NCBI GenBank assembly: GCA_900546005.1
Contig: URBJ01000087.1
Coordinates: 1-9,201, forward strand
Direction of reading: 5' to 3'
Source of the DNA: an uncultured Alistipes sp.
GTDB taxonomy: Bacteria; Bacteroidota; Bacteroidia; Bacteroidales; Rikenellaceae
DNA length: 9,201 nucleotides
Shown: in pieces, positions 1-7,009 of the stretch
Position numbering within the stretch: position 1 is the first letter of the stretch
How the letters are laid out: the number at the start of each line of letters is the position of its first letter
Notes under the pieces: model-generated
Database searches by the model: none
Told to the model about the DNA's origin: nothing
The model's input: only the letters and a program-made list of their open reading frames with translations
Position numbers and translations under genes: made by a program

Positions 1-1
1 C

Positions 2-394
2 GCCGCTTTTGGTGCAGGCAGCGGCTTTTTAGGACTTCCGGGCGACATTACCCCTCCCTCCCGCTTCGTTCGTGCCGCTTTCTACCAGAACTCGGCTCCG
101 CAACAGGATTCGGGACTCAACACCGTACTGCAATGTTTCCAGATTCTGAACAATTTCGACATTCCCATCGGTATCGAATTCAGCAAGGGAACCACTCCGA
201 CCGATATTCCGAGTGCCACGCAATGGACCTCGGCAATAGATATTACCCACCGCATCATCTATTTCCGGACGATGTACAACAGCACCATCCGCAAAATAGA
301 TCTCAACGACATCGACTTCGAAACCGTCAAATACCGGTCACACCCCCTCGACGAGATCAAACAACAGCCCGTTGTCCCGATCGAGATCGGATAA
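2..394 (+). CDS. Choloylglycine hydrolase family (linear amide C-N hydrolase), C-terminal part
   Basis: The reading frame is open from base 2 to a TAA at 392-394, giving the last 130 residues of a protein that starts outside the window. The segment GLPGDITPPSRFVRAAF (partial residues 12-28) is the conserved loop of bile-salt hydrolases and penicillin V acylases; its second Arg probably corresponds to the active-site Arg228 of that family. Further on, ITHRIIYFRTMYNSTIRKID is the typical C-terminal strand pair, where family members read like YYYRTYDNSxI. These enzymes are N-terminal nucleophile hydrolases that cut amide bonds in conjugated bile salts, penicillin V or N-acyl homoserine lactones. 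The catalytic N-terminal Cys and any signal peptide lie upstream, so substrate and location cannot be judged. Family assignment is strong; calling it a bile salt hydrolase would be inference. A hairpin terminator follows about 50 bases after the stop. Confidence 0.88.
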   Translation, partial: AAFGAGSGFLGLPGDITPPSRFVRAAFYQNSAPQQDSGLNTVLQCFQILNNFDIPIGIEFSKGTTPTDIPSATQWTSAIDITHRIIYFRTMYNSTIRKIDLNDIDFETVKYRSHPLDEIKQQPVVPIEIG

Positions 395-444
395 CCGACA
401 TCCATCCTATCTATCTTCTATATCCCTTTTATCCCCCTCGATAT

Positions 445-477
445 TTCCCGCTTCGGGTTCCGGAGCGGGAATTTTTT
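445..477 (+). terminator. Rho-independent terminator of the hydrolase gene
   Basis: TTCCCGCT (445-452) pairs perfectly with AGCGGGAA (464-471). The interior can extend through a T-G wobble and CGG/CCG to a 3-nt loop. Six T residues follow at 472-477. The T-run is on the plus-strand side, so it ends the hydrolase transcript. It overlaps the stop codon of the convergent membrane-protein gene. The minus-strand side has no comparable T-run, so termination in that direction would be weaker. Confidence 0.8.
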
Positions 478-1156
478 AAAATTTCCAGCCTATCGAAAAC
501 GAAAATGTCCGGTTCTTCACCTTGTGGTAGCTCGCCCCTTCGAGTTCGAGCTCATGTTTGGTCGACTGGTTCATGATGTCGCACAACGAAATGTTGTACC
601 GTCCGTCGATAAAGAAACCGTAGTCGAATGTATAGGACAGACCGATCGGAATCGATATATCGTATGCGCGCAGATTATTTTTGATGTCTTGAGTTTTCGA
701 TCCCTCCTGTCCCATATACTCCCAATCAACGCGATACTTGGCACCCAGCAGTACTCCGGGCTGCACACCGGCTTTAACAGCCAATCCGTGAGCGACATAG
801 AAGTTGATCAATACGGGGATATTCAAATATTGCAAAGAGTATTTGTGTTTGTAGGAGTATCCCTCTTGAGCCGGATAGTCGAAACGGTTACTTTCAGTAC
901 CCTCACGGGAATAGAGCAGATCTACCGATACGCCGAGTGCCGGGGTGAAATCATACTCGGCAAAGGCTCCGATCAGCAATCCCGGTTTGATTCCTACGAT
1001 GTCCGACTCCTCGACTCCCTCCGCATTGATGTAAAGATTCGATACGCTGACTCCCACTTTAGGTCCGAACGAGAACCGTTCCTGAGCAAAAGCCGTTCCT
1101 ACCGACATCCAGATGATCCCAGCCACTAACCATATTCTCTTCATAACACGTTCCAT
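476..1156 (-). CDS. Outer-membrane beta-barrel protein, PorT-like family
   Basis: This is a 226-residue protein with an N-terminal signal peptide: a basic MKR, a hydrophobic stretch from about residue 8 to 20, then a probable cleavage site after TAFA before QERF. The mature part alternates polar and hydrophobic residues in strands with Gly and aromatic residues, including YLNIPVLINFY (110-120) and KAGVQPGVLLGAK (128-140). It ends in SFSIGWKF, a C-terminal Phe fitting the BAM-recognised beta-signal. This matches small 8-strand-type porin-like/PorT-like barrels common in Bacteroidota, located in the outer membrane; no substrate is known. The start at 1156 follows AT-rich DNA only 6 nt after the rho stop. 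An in-frame ATG at 1144 (MKRIW) gives a more usual signal peptide and is a real alternative. It is probably co-transcribed with rho. Confidence 0.82.
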   Translation of the reverse strand: MERVMKRIWLVAGIIWMSVGTAFAQERFSFGPKVGVSVSNLYINAEGVEESDIVGIKPGLLIGAFAEYDFTPALGVSVDLLYSREGTESNRFDYPAQEGYSYKHKYSLQYLNIPVLINFYVAHGLAVKAGVQPGVLLGAKYRVDWEYMGQEGSKTQDIKNNLRAYDISIPIGLSYTFDYGFFIDGRYNISLCDIMNQSTKHELELEGASYHKVKNRTFSFSIGWKF

Positions 1157-1162
1157 AATAGA

Positions 1163-3187
1163 TTATTGATTCATCGTAACCAACAGCTCCTCATTTGAAC
1201 GCGTCGCTTCCATGTGTTTTTTGATCACCTCCATTGCCTCCGTCGAGTTCATATCGGCAAGATAGCGACGCAATACCCACACCTTCTGCAATACCTCCTT
1301 GCTCACCAGCAGATCTTCGCGACGGGTGCCCGAAGCCGTGATGTCCACCGCCGGATAGATGCGTTTGTTGGAGAGCTTCCGATCAAGCTGCAACTCCATG
1401 TTTCCGGTTCCTTTGAACTCTTCGAAAATCACCTCATCCATCTTCGATCCGGTATCGATCAACGCCGTAGCGATAATCGTCAGCGATCCCCGCTCTTCGG
1501 TATTACGTGCCGCACCGAAAAAGCGTTTCGGTTTGTGCAGTGCATTGGCGTCCACTCCTCCGGAGAGCACCTTTCCGGATGCCGGTTGCACCGTATTGTA
1601 GGCCCGGGCCAAACGTGTAATCGAATCGAGCAGGATCACCACATCGTGTCCGCACTCAACCATCCGTTTTGCCTTTTCGAGCACCATCTCCGCCACCTTC
1701 ACGTGGCGGGAGGCCTGTTCATCGAAAGTCGACGCTACCACTTCGGCCTTTACGTTCCGGGCCATCTCCGTCACCTCTTCAGGACGTTCATCGATCAACA
1801 GAACGATCAGATAGACTTCGGGATGGTTATCCGCTATCGCATTGGCAATCGCCTGCAACAACATCGTCTTACCGGTTTTCGGCTGGGCCACGATCAAACC
1901 GCGTTGTCCCTTGCCGATCGGAGAGAAGAGGTCGATCACCCGGATCGAAAGGTTGTTGTGTCCGTTTCCGGTCAGGTTGAATTTCTCGGTCGGGAACAGC
2001 GGAGTCATGAACTCAAATTGAACCCGATCACGCACCTCATCCGGAGCCAGACCATTGATTCTGTTTACCTTGACTAATGGAAAATATTTTTCACCCTCTT
2101 TCGGAGGTCGAATAATTCCCTGAACCGTATCCCCCGCCTTCAGGCCGAAAAGTTTGATCTGCGAGGGCGAGACATAGACATCATCCGGAGAGTTCAGGTA
2201 GTTGTAATCGGGCGAACGCAAGAAGCCGTAGCCATCGGGCATGATCTCCAAAACGCCTTCTCCCTGAATCGTCCCGAGAAAATCTTCATGCTGCTCCTTT
2301 CGCGGTGTGGTTTTCACCTCCTCCCGAACATCGTTCGAACCGACCGGAGATTGAGCGCCTGCCGCATGGGTTACCTCACCCGCAGACAAACCCTTACCCG
2401 CAACAGAAGGGGCTCCCCCCTGCATATTCTGACCTTGTTCGTATGCCGGTCGCCCGAATCCGATCCGGGACCTTTTACGATCGTTGCCCTGTCGGTTCTT
2501 TTCCGGACTTACCGTATAAACCGGAGAGGGTACTTCTGAGGCCAGCTCCCCTTCCGTTTTCTCCTTAGCATGCGTATCTTGAGCTACTACACCCTCTTGC
2601 ACCACATGAACGGACTCCGCCGGCCTTCCGGAACTCTTCGGACGACGACCCCGACGCTTCTGATCCAAACGCTCCTCTCCACTCTGCCGAGCACTCTCGG
2701 CATGGGGTTCATCCCCTCCGTTGACCGCGCTATCCGACTTATCAACGTCTGTCGCAAGCGGCCCTCCGTTTTCATTCGACGTCACATCCGAACGGCGGCC
2801 TCGACGCCTCCGTGCCGCGTGAGACGCATCCCGTGGATTAAGCGATTCCGATGCTTGTCGCTCCTCCTCCGATACTTGTCGCAGCTCCGATTGCGTCGCA
2901 GCATCGACCTCTTCCTGCTTGACCGAAAGCTCTTCCGGACGCGCCTCCTCCTGCACTTTTGGCCGACGTCCCCGACGTCTCTGGCTCATTTCCGAAGCCT
3001 CCGATTCCTGTTCCGGATAGGCTGTCTGCCGCTCCTGACGAGTCGGATCACCACCCTTTTCGGAAGACAATGCAAGGATCCGTTCGATCAGATCCTGTTT
3101 ACGCAACTGGGCTTTGATACCCAAACCTCGACCTATCTCGCGCAATTCTACGAGATTTTTCTCGCTTAACGCCTTTGCGTCGTACAT
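1163..3187 (-). CDS. rho: Transcription termination factor Rho with long disordered insert
   Basis: Rho is the hexameric RNA helicase that ends transcription at rut-type RNA. Residues 1-40 form a Rho_N helical domain ([20 protein letters not shown]). Residues about 305-380 form the cold-shock-like RNA-binding domain ([15 protein letters not shown]). The ATPase core follows: Walker A QPKTGKT at 435-441, catalytic LIDERPEEV around 465-473, Walker B DVVILLDS at 515-522, Q-loop region [15 protein letters not shown] at 536-550, and [17 protein letters not shown] at 593-609. At 674 residues it is far longer than E. coli Rho (419). The excess is a low-complexity, strongly charged segment at about 45-300 with three RGRRP/RGRRS motifs near residues 72-76, 129-133 and 179-183. 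Such inserts are known in Bacteroides Rho, where in B. thetaiotaomicron the segment drives condensate formation. The gene has its own promoter and is followed by the outer-membrane gene. Confidence 0.98.
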   Translation of the reverse strand: MYDAKALSEKNLVELREIGRGLGIKAQLRKQDLIERILALSSEKGGDPTRQERQTAYPEQESEASEMSQRRRGRRPKVQEEARPEELSVKQEEVDAATQSELRQVSEEERQASESLNPRDASHAARRRRGRRSDVTSNENGGPLATDVDKSDSAVNGGDEPHAESARQSGEERLDQKRRGRRPKSSGRPAESVHVVQEGVVAQDTHAKEKTEGELASEVPSPVYTVSPEKNRQGNDRKRSRIGFGRPAYEQGQNMQGGAPSVAGKGLSAGEVTHAAGAQSPVGSNDVREEVKTTPRKEQHEDFLGTIQGEGVLEIMPDGYGFLRSPDYNYLNSPDDVYVSPSQIKLFGLKAGDTVQGIIRPPKEGEKYFPLVKVNRINGLAPDEVRDRVQFEFMTPLFPTEKFNLTGNGHNNLSIRVIDLFSPIGKGQRGLIVAQPKTGKTMLLQAIANAIADNHPEVYLIVLLIDERPEEVTEMARNVKAEVVASTFDEQASRHVKVAEMVLEKAKRMVECGHDVVILLDSITRLARAYNTVQPASGKVLSGGVDANALHKPKRFFGAARNTEERGSLTIIATALIDTGSKMDEVIFEEFKGTGNMELQLDRKLSNKRIYPAVDITASGTRREDLLVSKEVLQKVWVLRRYLADMNSTEAMEVIKKHMEATRSNEELLVTMNQ

Positions 3188-3224
3188 ATTGATAGTTTTT
3201 ACGGAATATATAACTCATGATACC

Positions 3225-3246
3225 CTGCCTCCCGGACGGGAAGCAG
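3225..3246 (-). other. Hairpin in the rho 5' leader
   Basis: In the minus-strand transcript the leader can fold CTGC/GCAG plus TCCC/GGGA arms around a 4-nt loop, with one mismatch. No T-run follows, so it is not an intrinsic terminator. It sits roughly midway between the predicted transcription start and the rho start codon. Rho autoregulates through its leader in E. coli; any such role here is conjecture. Confidence 0.35.
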
Positions 3247-3271
3247 CCGACGAACGACTTCGACGGCATCA

Positions 3272-3302
3272 CAAATGTAAGCGTTTTTTCTACAACCGCA
3301 AA
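3272..3302 (-). promoter_or_regulatory. rho promoter, Bacteroidota type
   Basis: Read on the minus strand, TTTG (3302-3299) is followed by exactly 19 bases and then TACATTTG (3279-3272). This is a full match to the Bacteroidota -33/-7 consensus TTTG-N19-TAnnTTTG. Transcription should begin near 3266, giving rho a leader of about 80 nt. The -33 element begins about 11 bases past the kdsB stop. Rho can therefore be expressed independently of kdsB, and no terminator is visible between the two genes. Confidence 0.8.
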
Positions 3303-3312
3303 ATATCCGTAT

Positions 3313-4071
3313 CTATTTCCCCTTTCCGCGCATAAATGCAACCGCAGCAACCAAATCCTCCGGGGTATCGATCGCCAGACTTTCGCTATTGGTCTCTGCC
3401 ACCCGAATGCGGAATCCGTTTTCGAGCCACCGCAACTGTTCGAGCGACTCCATCTTTTCGAGCACGCCTTGCGGCAGTTTGGTGATTTGTCGCAACACAT
3501 CGCTCCGATAGGCGTAGAGTCCGATGTGTTTCAGGAAACGGTACGACTCCTGCCAGCGATCTCGCTCAATTCCGCGCAAAAACGGAATCGGAGAACGGCT
3601 GAAGTAGAGGGCATGCCCATCGACCGAACAGACAACTTTCGGAGAGTTTGGATTAAAGACATCCTCCCCTCGGCCAAACGGTTTGACCAGTGTCGCAATC
3701 TGGGTCGACGCCTCATCGAAACACCCGACAATACGCTGAAGCTGCTCAACCTCAAGGAACGGTTCATCACCCTGTATATTAACCACCACATCGAAATGAC
3801 GACCGGTCGTCTCTTCCACCCGGTCGAGGGCCTCACGACAACGATCCGTTCCGCTGCGGTGCGTCGATGCGGTCATTACGGCCTGTCCGCCAAAACTTTT
3901 TACAGCATCGAAAATACGCGAATCGTCCGTCGCCACATAGCATGCCGGGAAAAATGATGCAGCTGTTTCATAGACGTAACGGATCATCGGGCGTCCATCC
4001 AAATCGGCCAACGGCTTGCCCGGGAAACGGGTAGAGGCATAACGGGCCGGAATCAAGGCTAAAAATTCCAT
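3313..4071 (-). CDS. kdsB: 3-deoxy-manno-octulosonate cytidylyltransferase (CMP-Kdo synthetase)
   Basis: KdsB activates Kdo with CTP to CMP-Kdo and pyrophosphate in the cytoplasm, supplying the sugar donor for the Kdo-lipid A inner core of lipopolysaccharide. The 252 residues match the family's usual length of about 250. Signature motifs appear in order: IPARYASTRFPGKPL at 7-21 (nucleotide-binding loop), TDD at 48-50, HRSGTDR at 71-77, NIQGDEP at 98-104 (Asp102 binds the metal), SRSPIPF at 158-164, KHIGLYAYR at 181-189, and ETNSESLAIDTPEDL at 226-240 (Asp235, second metal ligand). The start is a MEFLALIPAR beginning typical of the family, preceded by an A-rich stretch rather than a Shine-Dalgarno, as usual in Bacteroidota. 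It is divergent from the acyl-CoA reductase gene and upstream of rho on the same strand. Confidence 0.98.
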   Translation of the reverse strand: MEFLALIPARYASTRFPGKPLADLDGRPMIRYVYETAASFFPACYVATDDSRIFDAVKSFGGQAVMTASTHRSGTDRCREALDRVEETTGRHFDVVVNIQGDEPFLEVEQLQRIVGCFDEASTQIATLVKPFGRGEDVFNPNSPKVVCSVDGHALYFSRSPIPFLRGIERDRWQESYRFLKHIGLYAYRSDVLRQITKLPQGVLEKMESLEQLRWLENGFRIRVAETNSESLAIDTPEDLVAAVAFMRGKGK

Positions 4072-4169
4072 CTCTTTTTATTATCTATTTTGATTTCATC
4101 CATCGATCGTATCGCAACCGACCGGCCACATCCGCCATCGGTCGCCGAATTCCGAAAAACTCTTTTCTG

Positions 4170-4177
4170 CAAATGTA
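4170..4177 (-). promoter_or_regulatory. Candidate -7 element of kdsB promoter
   Basis: The minus strand reads TACATTTG, identical to the rho -7 element and matching TAnnTTTG. No TTTG stands 19-21 bases upstream, so only half the promoter is supported. Use of it would give kdsB a leader of about 90 nt. Confidence 0.45.
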
Positions 4178-4186
4178 ACTTTTTTA

Positions 4187-4194
4187 TAGCTTTG
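4187..4194 (+). promoter_or_regulatory. Candidate -7 element for the acyl-CoA reductase gene
   Basis: TAGCTTTG matches TAnnTTTG. At the N19 distance upstream the sequence is TTTC (4164-4167), one base off the -33 TTTG. A start about 6 nt downstream would fall near 4200. The leader before the ATG at 4205 would then be only a few bases, making the message leaderless or nearly so. Confidence 0.5.
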
Positions 4195-4204
4195 TCTGAT
4201 CATT

Positions 4205-5212
4205 ATGTCGACAAATTACCGCATATCCACCTTCATCACGCTCGGAGAGCAACTTACCAATGCACTTCGGGCGGGGACTCTGAAGCCGATTCTCGAAAAG
4301 GCTACCGAAGAGAACGCATGGTTTACACAGGCCTCTATCCGAACGGCCATTCAGGCTATCTGCGAAAACATGCTGCAACCGGAGGCTCTGAATCGCTGGC
4401 TCGCTAATTACCCTATCCCGAACGGTTTCGCTCCGAAAAACGTCGGAGTCGTCATGGCCGGAAACGTTCCGTTGGTCGGTTTCTTCGATCTGATGTGCGT
4501 CTGTATTTGCGGACACCGCTGCCGGGTCAAATATTCATCGAAAGATCGGGTGCTGATGGAGTGGATCGTCCGTACCCTCCGACAGATCGATCCGGACATT
4601 GACATCGAACCGCTCACCCCAAATACCCCGATCGACGCCCTGATCGTCAGCGGCAGCGACTCGACCCTGCTCCATTTTCAAAAGCAGCACGACGAACTCC
4701 CCTGCCTGCTGCGCGGAACCCGACACAGCCTCGCCGTCCTATCCGGCACGGAGTCTCCCGAACAATTAGACGGACTCGCCGAGGATATTTTTCTCTATTT
4801 CGGATTGGGTTGCCGCAACGTCAGCCGGCTTTTCGTTCCCACCGGATACGATCTCAATACCCTGTGTGCCCGACTTGCTCAACATCCCGTATCGCACCGT
4901 CCCTACCTGAACAACTACCGACAAAGCAGAGCGATCCGCACGATGAACGGTACCCCGATGATCGACGGCGGATTTTTCCTGCTTTGCAAGGAGGAGGGAG
5001 ATGACAACCGGATCAGCGAGATCGCCTATTCGACCTACGACACCCTCGGTGAAGTGGAACGCTGGATCGCCGACCACGACGACCGCATCCAATGCATCGT
5101 ATCGGAGATCATCCGACACCCCCGGCGTACGGGATTCGGGCAGGCACAACACCCCTCGCTGACCGATTATCCGGACGGAATCGACGTAATCGATTTTTTG
5201 CTGCGAATCTGA
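4205..5212 (+). CDS. LuxC-type acyl-CoA reductase
   Basis: This 335-residue protein resembles the acyl-CoA reductase (LuxC, PF05893) branch of the aldehyde dehydrogenase fold, which reduces acyl-CoA or acyl-enzyme thioesters to aldehydes with NADPH. GNVPLVGFFD at 87-96 resembles the cofactor-binding loop. GLGCRNVSRLFVPTGYD at 200-216 contains the family's Cys nucleophile, Cys203. The C-terminal FGQAQHPSLTDYPDGID (311-327) is characteristic of the shorter Bacteroidota members; Vibrio LuxC is about 480 residues. There is no signal peptide or membrane segment, so it should be cytoplasmic. The start MSTNYRIS is placed by the reading frame and the -7 element only 10 bases upstream. No fatty-acid partner gene is adjacent; substrate and pathway are unknown. 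Family call is firm, function is not. Confidence 0.87.
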   Translation: MSTNYRISTFITLGEQLTNALRAGTLKPILEKATEENAWFTQASIRTAIQAICENMLQPEALNRWLANYPIPNGFAPKNVGVVMAGNVPLVGFFDLMCVCICGHRCRVKYSSKDRVLMEWIVRTLRQIDPDIDIEPLTPNTPIDALIVSGSDSTLLHFQKQHDELPCLLRGTRHSLAVLSGTESPEQLDGLAEDIFLYFGLGCRNVSRLFVPTGYDLNTLCARLAQHPVSHRPYLNNYRQSRAIRTMNGTPMIDGGFFLLCKEEGDDNRISEIAYSTYDTLGEVERWIADHDDRIQCIVSEIIRHPRRTGFGQAQHPSLTDYPDGIDVIDFLLRI

Positions 5213-5230
5213 AAATTTCCCGTATCTTTG
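5197..5230 (+). promoter_or_regulatory. Candidate promoter for the pRiA4b ORF-3-like gene and miaA
   Basis: TATCTTTG (5223-5230) fits the -7 consensus. TTTG (5197-5200) lies 22 bases upstream, slightly more than the usual 19-21. The -33 is inside the last codons of the acyl-CoA reductase gene. A start near 5236 would leave about 18 nt before the ATG at 5254. Confidence 0.5.
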
Positions 5231-5253
5231 ATTCAACAAAAAACACTCAGCAT

Positions 5254-5769
5254 ATGTCCATGATCTTCCGATTCAGAATGCTTTGCGACGAAGACGATTA
5301 CTTCCTGCGCGAATACGAAGTCCCTTACGACATGACTCTCTCCGATTTTCGGGAGTTTATCGACCGGGATGTACACTACCGGTCCGACTCGGTCACCTCA
5401 TTTTTCACGGCAGACCGCCAGTGGAACAGACTGGATGAATTTACCTCCATCGACATGAATATGGACGAAGCAGATGCGGAGGGACCCCGTGTCATGTCCG
5501 ACACACTTCTCTCGCAGATTATCCACAACAATCGCGACCGGTTGATCTACTGCTTCGACCTGTTCGGCGACCGGGCTTTTTATTTGGAACTCATCGAGGC
5601 AAAGCGAGCGGATCCGGACGTAACCTACCCACGGACCGCAATCGCAGAGAGCGATGCCCCCGATCAGGATCATCCGCAGGATGCCGAAAGCCATTCGATG
5701 TTCGATGAAGCGATGGATGAATTCAACGACTTCAACGGATCCGACACCTACAACGACTATGACGACTGA
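5254..5769 (+). CDS. pRiA4b ORF-3-like / IS1096 passenger TnpR-like protein
   Basis: This is a 171-residue acidic protein resembling the plasmid pRiA4b ORF-3-like family (PF07929), in the form common in Bacteroidota chromosomes. The N-terminal 110 residues form the domain: MIFRFRMLCDEDD strand, YEVPYDMTLSDFREFID, SVTSFFTADRQWNRLDE, then RLIYCFDLFGDRAFYLEL (95-112), a recognisable core of the family. From about residue 130 on it becomes a low-complexity acidic tail rich in Asp, Glu and Asn ending SDTYNDYDD. ATG at 5254 is chosen because the family begins with a short MxxRF strand and because the -7 element lies just upstream; ATG at 5260 is possible. Its last 11 bases overlap the start of miaA (ATGACGACTGA), suggesting coupled translation. 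Despite the family name no transposon sequences are present. Molecular function is unknown. Confidence 0.78.
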   Translation: MSMIFRFRMLCDEDDYFLREYEVPYDMTLSDFREFIDRDVHYRSDSVTSFFTADRQWNRLDEFTSIDMNMDEADAEGPRVMSDTLLSQIIHNNRDRLIYCFDLFGDRAFYLELIEAKRADPDVTYPRTAIAESDAPDQDHPQDAESHSMFDEAMDEFNDFNGSDTYNDYDD

Positions 5770-6682
5770 CAAGCCGCAAGAGAAAACATTGGTTGTCATT
5801 CTCGGTGCTACCGCCACGGGAAAAACCGACATCGGAATCCGTCTTGCACAAGCGTTCCGGAGCGAAATCATCTCCTCCGACTCCCGGCAAATCTACCGCG
5901 AGATGAGTATCGGTACGGCCAAGCCCACTGCTGAAGAGTTGGCCGCCGTTCCACATCACTTCATCGGAACACGAAGCGTCACCGAGGACTATTCGGCCGG
6001 CCGGTACGAAGAGGAGGCCCTGCAGTGTATCGAGGAGCTGTTCCGCCGCCACGACATTCTGTTTTTAGTCGGTGGATCGGGGCTCTACATCGATGCCCTC
6101 TGCAACGGAATGGACGCACTTCCCCAAACCGACCCTGCCCTAAGGCAACAACTCACCCGAGAGCTCGAGCAACAGGGCCTCGAGGCATTGACCCTGCGGC
6201 TCCGTGATCTTGATCCCATCTATTACGGACAGGTCGACCGGGCCAATCCGCAACGTATCATCCGGGCCCTCGAGGTTTGTCTGCAAACCGGAAAGCCATA
6301 CAGTTCCCTACGCAAACAGACCGTCAAACAACGTCCGTTCCGTATTCTCAAAATCGGCATACGAATGCCCCGGACACAACTCTACGAGCGAATCGACCGT
6401 CGGGTCATTCAGATGATGGAGCAAGGTTTAGAGGAGGAGGTACGTTCGCTGATCCCGTTACGTCATTACAACGCCCTGCAAACCGTCGGCTACAAAGAGC
6501 TGTTTGAGTTTTTCAACGGCAAAATAAGCCGAGAAGAGGCTGTATCCCTGATCCAACGCAACAGCCGCCGCTACGCAAAAAGACAGGAGACATGGTTCCG
6601 GCGTGACCCGGAAACGGTGTGGATGGAAGGCAACGCTTTTTGTGCCGAAAAGATCGAAAAGTACCTGCGGGAATTTGTTTAA
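5759..6682 (+). CDS. miaA: tRNA dimethylallyltransferase (isopentenyltransferase)
   Basis: MiaA transfers a dimethylallyl group to N6 of A37 in tRNAs that read codons beginning with U, the first step toward ms2i6A; it acts in the cytoplasm. The 307-residue product matches the family's length. Motifs: P-loop GATATGKT at 16-23, SSDSRQIYR at 39-47 with the catalytic Asp41, GTAKPT at 52-57, PHHFI at 65-69, DYSAGRYEEEA at 77-87, VGGSGLY at 104-110, NPQRIIRALEV at 163-173, LQTVGYKEL at 240-248, and RNSRRYAKRQETWFR at 267-281. A longer in-frame extension upstream exists but lies wholly within the preceding gene and lacks family similarity, so ATG 5759 is chosen. The start overlaps the stop of the preceding gene by 11 nt. 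A tRNA-Leu(UAA), a predicted substrate, follows 64 nt downstream. Confidence 0.97.
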   Translation: MTTDKPQEKTLVVILGATATGKTDIGIRLAQAFRSEIISSDSRQIYREMSIGTAKPTAEELAAVPHHFIGTRSVTEDYSAGRYEEEALQCIEELFRRHDILFLVGGSGLYIDALCNGMDALPQTDPALRQQLTRELEQQGLEALTLRLRDLDPIYYGQVDRANPQRIIRALEVCLQTGKPYSSLRKQTVKQRPFRILKIGIRMPRTQLYERIDRRVIQMMEQGLEEEVRSLIPLRHYNALQTVGYKELFEFFNGKISREEAVSLIQRNSRRYAKRQETWFRRDPETVWMEGNAFCAEKIEKYLREFV

Positions 6683-6704
6683 TGTCCAATTATCCGTATA
6701 TTTG
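6674..6704 (+). promoter_or_regulatory. tRNA-Leu promoter, Bacteroidota type
   Basis: TTTG (6674-6677), 19 bases, then TATATTTG (6697-6704): a full consensus match. The -33 overlaps the last codons of miaA. Between the start and the mature tRNA, ATTCTTC (6712-6718) and GAAGAAT (6726-6732) form a 7-bp hairpin in the precursor leader, which RNA processing would remove. Confidence 0.82.
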
Positions 6705-6746
6705 CCTCTCGATTCTTCGGATGGAGAAGAATTTCCTCATCAGGGG

Positions 6747-6832
6747 GCTCGGATGGTGGAATAGGTAGACACGCGGGACTTAAAATCCCGTGGGCAGAAA
6801 TGTCCGTACGGGTTCGATTCCCGTTCCGAGTA
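6747..6832 (+). tRNA. tRNA-Leu(UAA)
   Basis: An 86-nt class II tRNA. The acceptor arm GCTCGGA (6747-6753) pairs with TCCGAGT (6825-6831), including the G1-U72 wobble common in this isoacceptor, and A73 is at 6832. The D-arm contains GGTAGAC. The anticodon stem CGGGA/TCCCG (6774-6778, 6786-6790) closes the loop CTTAAAA with anticodon TAA at 6781-6783. The long variable arm is GGGCA-GAAA-TGTCC, and the T-arm is ACGGG-TTCGATT-CCCGT. CCA is not encoded (CTC follows). It decodes UUA. A36-A37-A38 (6783-6785) is the recognition triplet for MiaA, so A37 should be modified by the enzyme encoded just upstream. Confidence 0.97.
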
Positions 6833-6835
6833 CTC

Positions 6836-6873
6836 AAAAAAGCTGCATTTCAGAAATGATCTGCAGCTTTTTT
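6836..6873 (+). terminator. Terminator of the tRNA-Leu unit
   Basis: AAAAAAGCTGCA (6836-6847) pairs perfectly over 12 bp with TGCAGCTTTTTT (6862-6873). The loop can itself form a small ATTT/AAAT hairpin. It begins 4 nt after the tRNA. The A and T runs flank the stem on both sides, so it could stop transcription from either direction. Confidence 0.88.
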
Positions 6874-6977
6874 GTTTTATCCGGATACGAAATACTCGTC
6901 CACACTACATCCGGCTATTTTTCAGATCGATAACAAACTGAAACCCACTCCTCATCCCAACAATAACAGCATCTATA

Positions 6978-7009
6978 TTTGGATAGATGAAATCTTTATC
7001 CTACTTTCG
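6978..7009 (+). promoter_or_regulatory. Candidate promoter of the MATE leader or a small RNA
   Basis: TTTG (6978-6981), 20 bases, then TACTTTCG (7002-7009), one base off TAnnTTTG. TATATTTG at 6974-6981 is an exact -7 match itself, but without a good -33. Either would start transcription into the hairpin at 7065-7112, before the MATE gene. No other promoter is visible between that hairpin and the MATE start codon. Confidence 0.35.

Noticed and set aside
524..1129. Long plus-strand open frame opposite the outer-membrane protein gene
   Set aside because: It is antisense to a gene with a signal peptide and barrel pattern. The antisense product has no recognisable domain, signal or promoter.
1214..2077. 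287-codon plus-strand frame opposite rho
   Set aside because: It lies entirely antisense to the conserved Rho core. Its His/Arg-rich make-up reflects the complement of that coding sequence.
2636..2983. Repeated GACGTCCCCGACG-like tracts as a DNA repeat array
   Set aside because: Only three diverged copies exist and they encode the RGRRP motifs of Rho, so they are protein-level repeats, not a CRISPR or tandem DNA repeat.
3217..3957. 246-codon plus-strand frame opposite kdsB
   Set aside because: kdsB has every family motif on the other strand, while this frame has none and no promoter.
5654..5758. N-terminal extension of miaA by 35 codons
   Set aside because: It overlaps the preceding gene entirely, is rich in Thr/Pro/Arg with no family similarity, and MiaA normally begins just before the P-loop.
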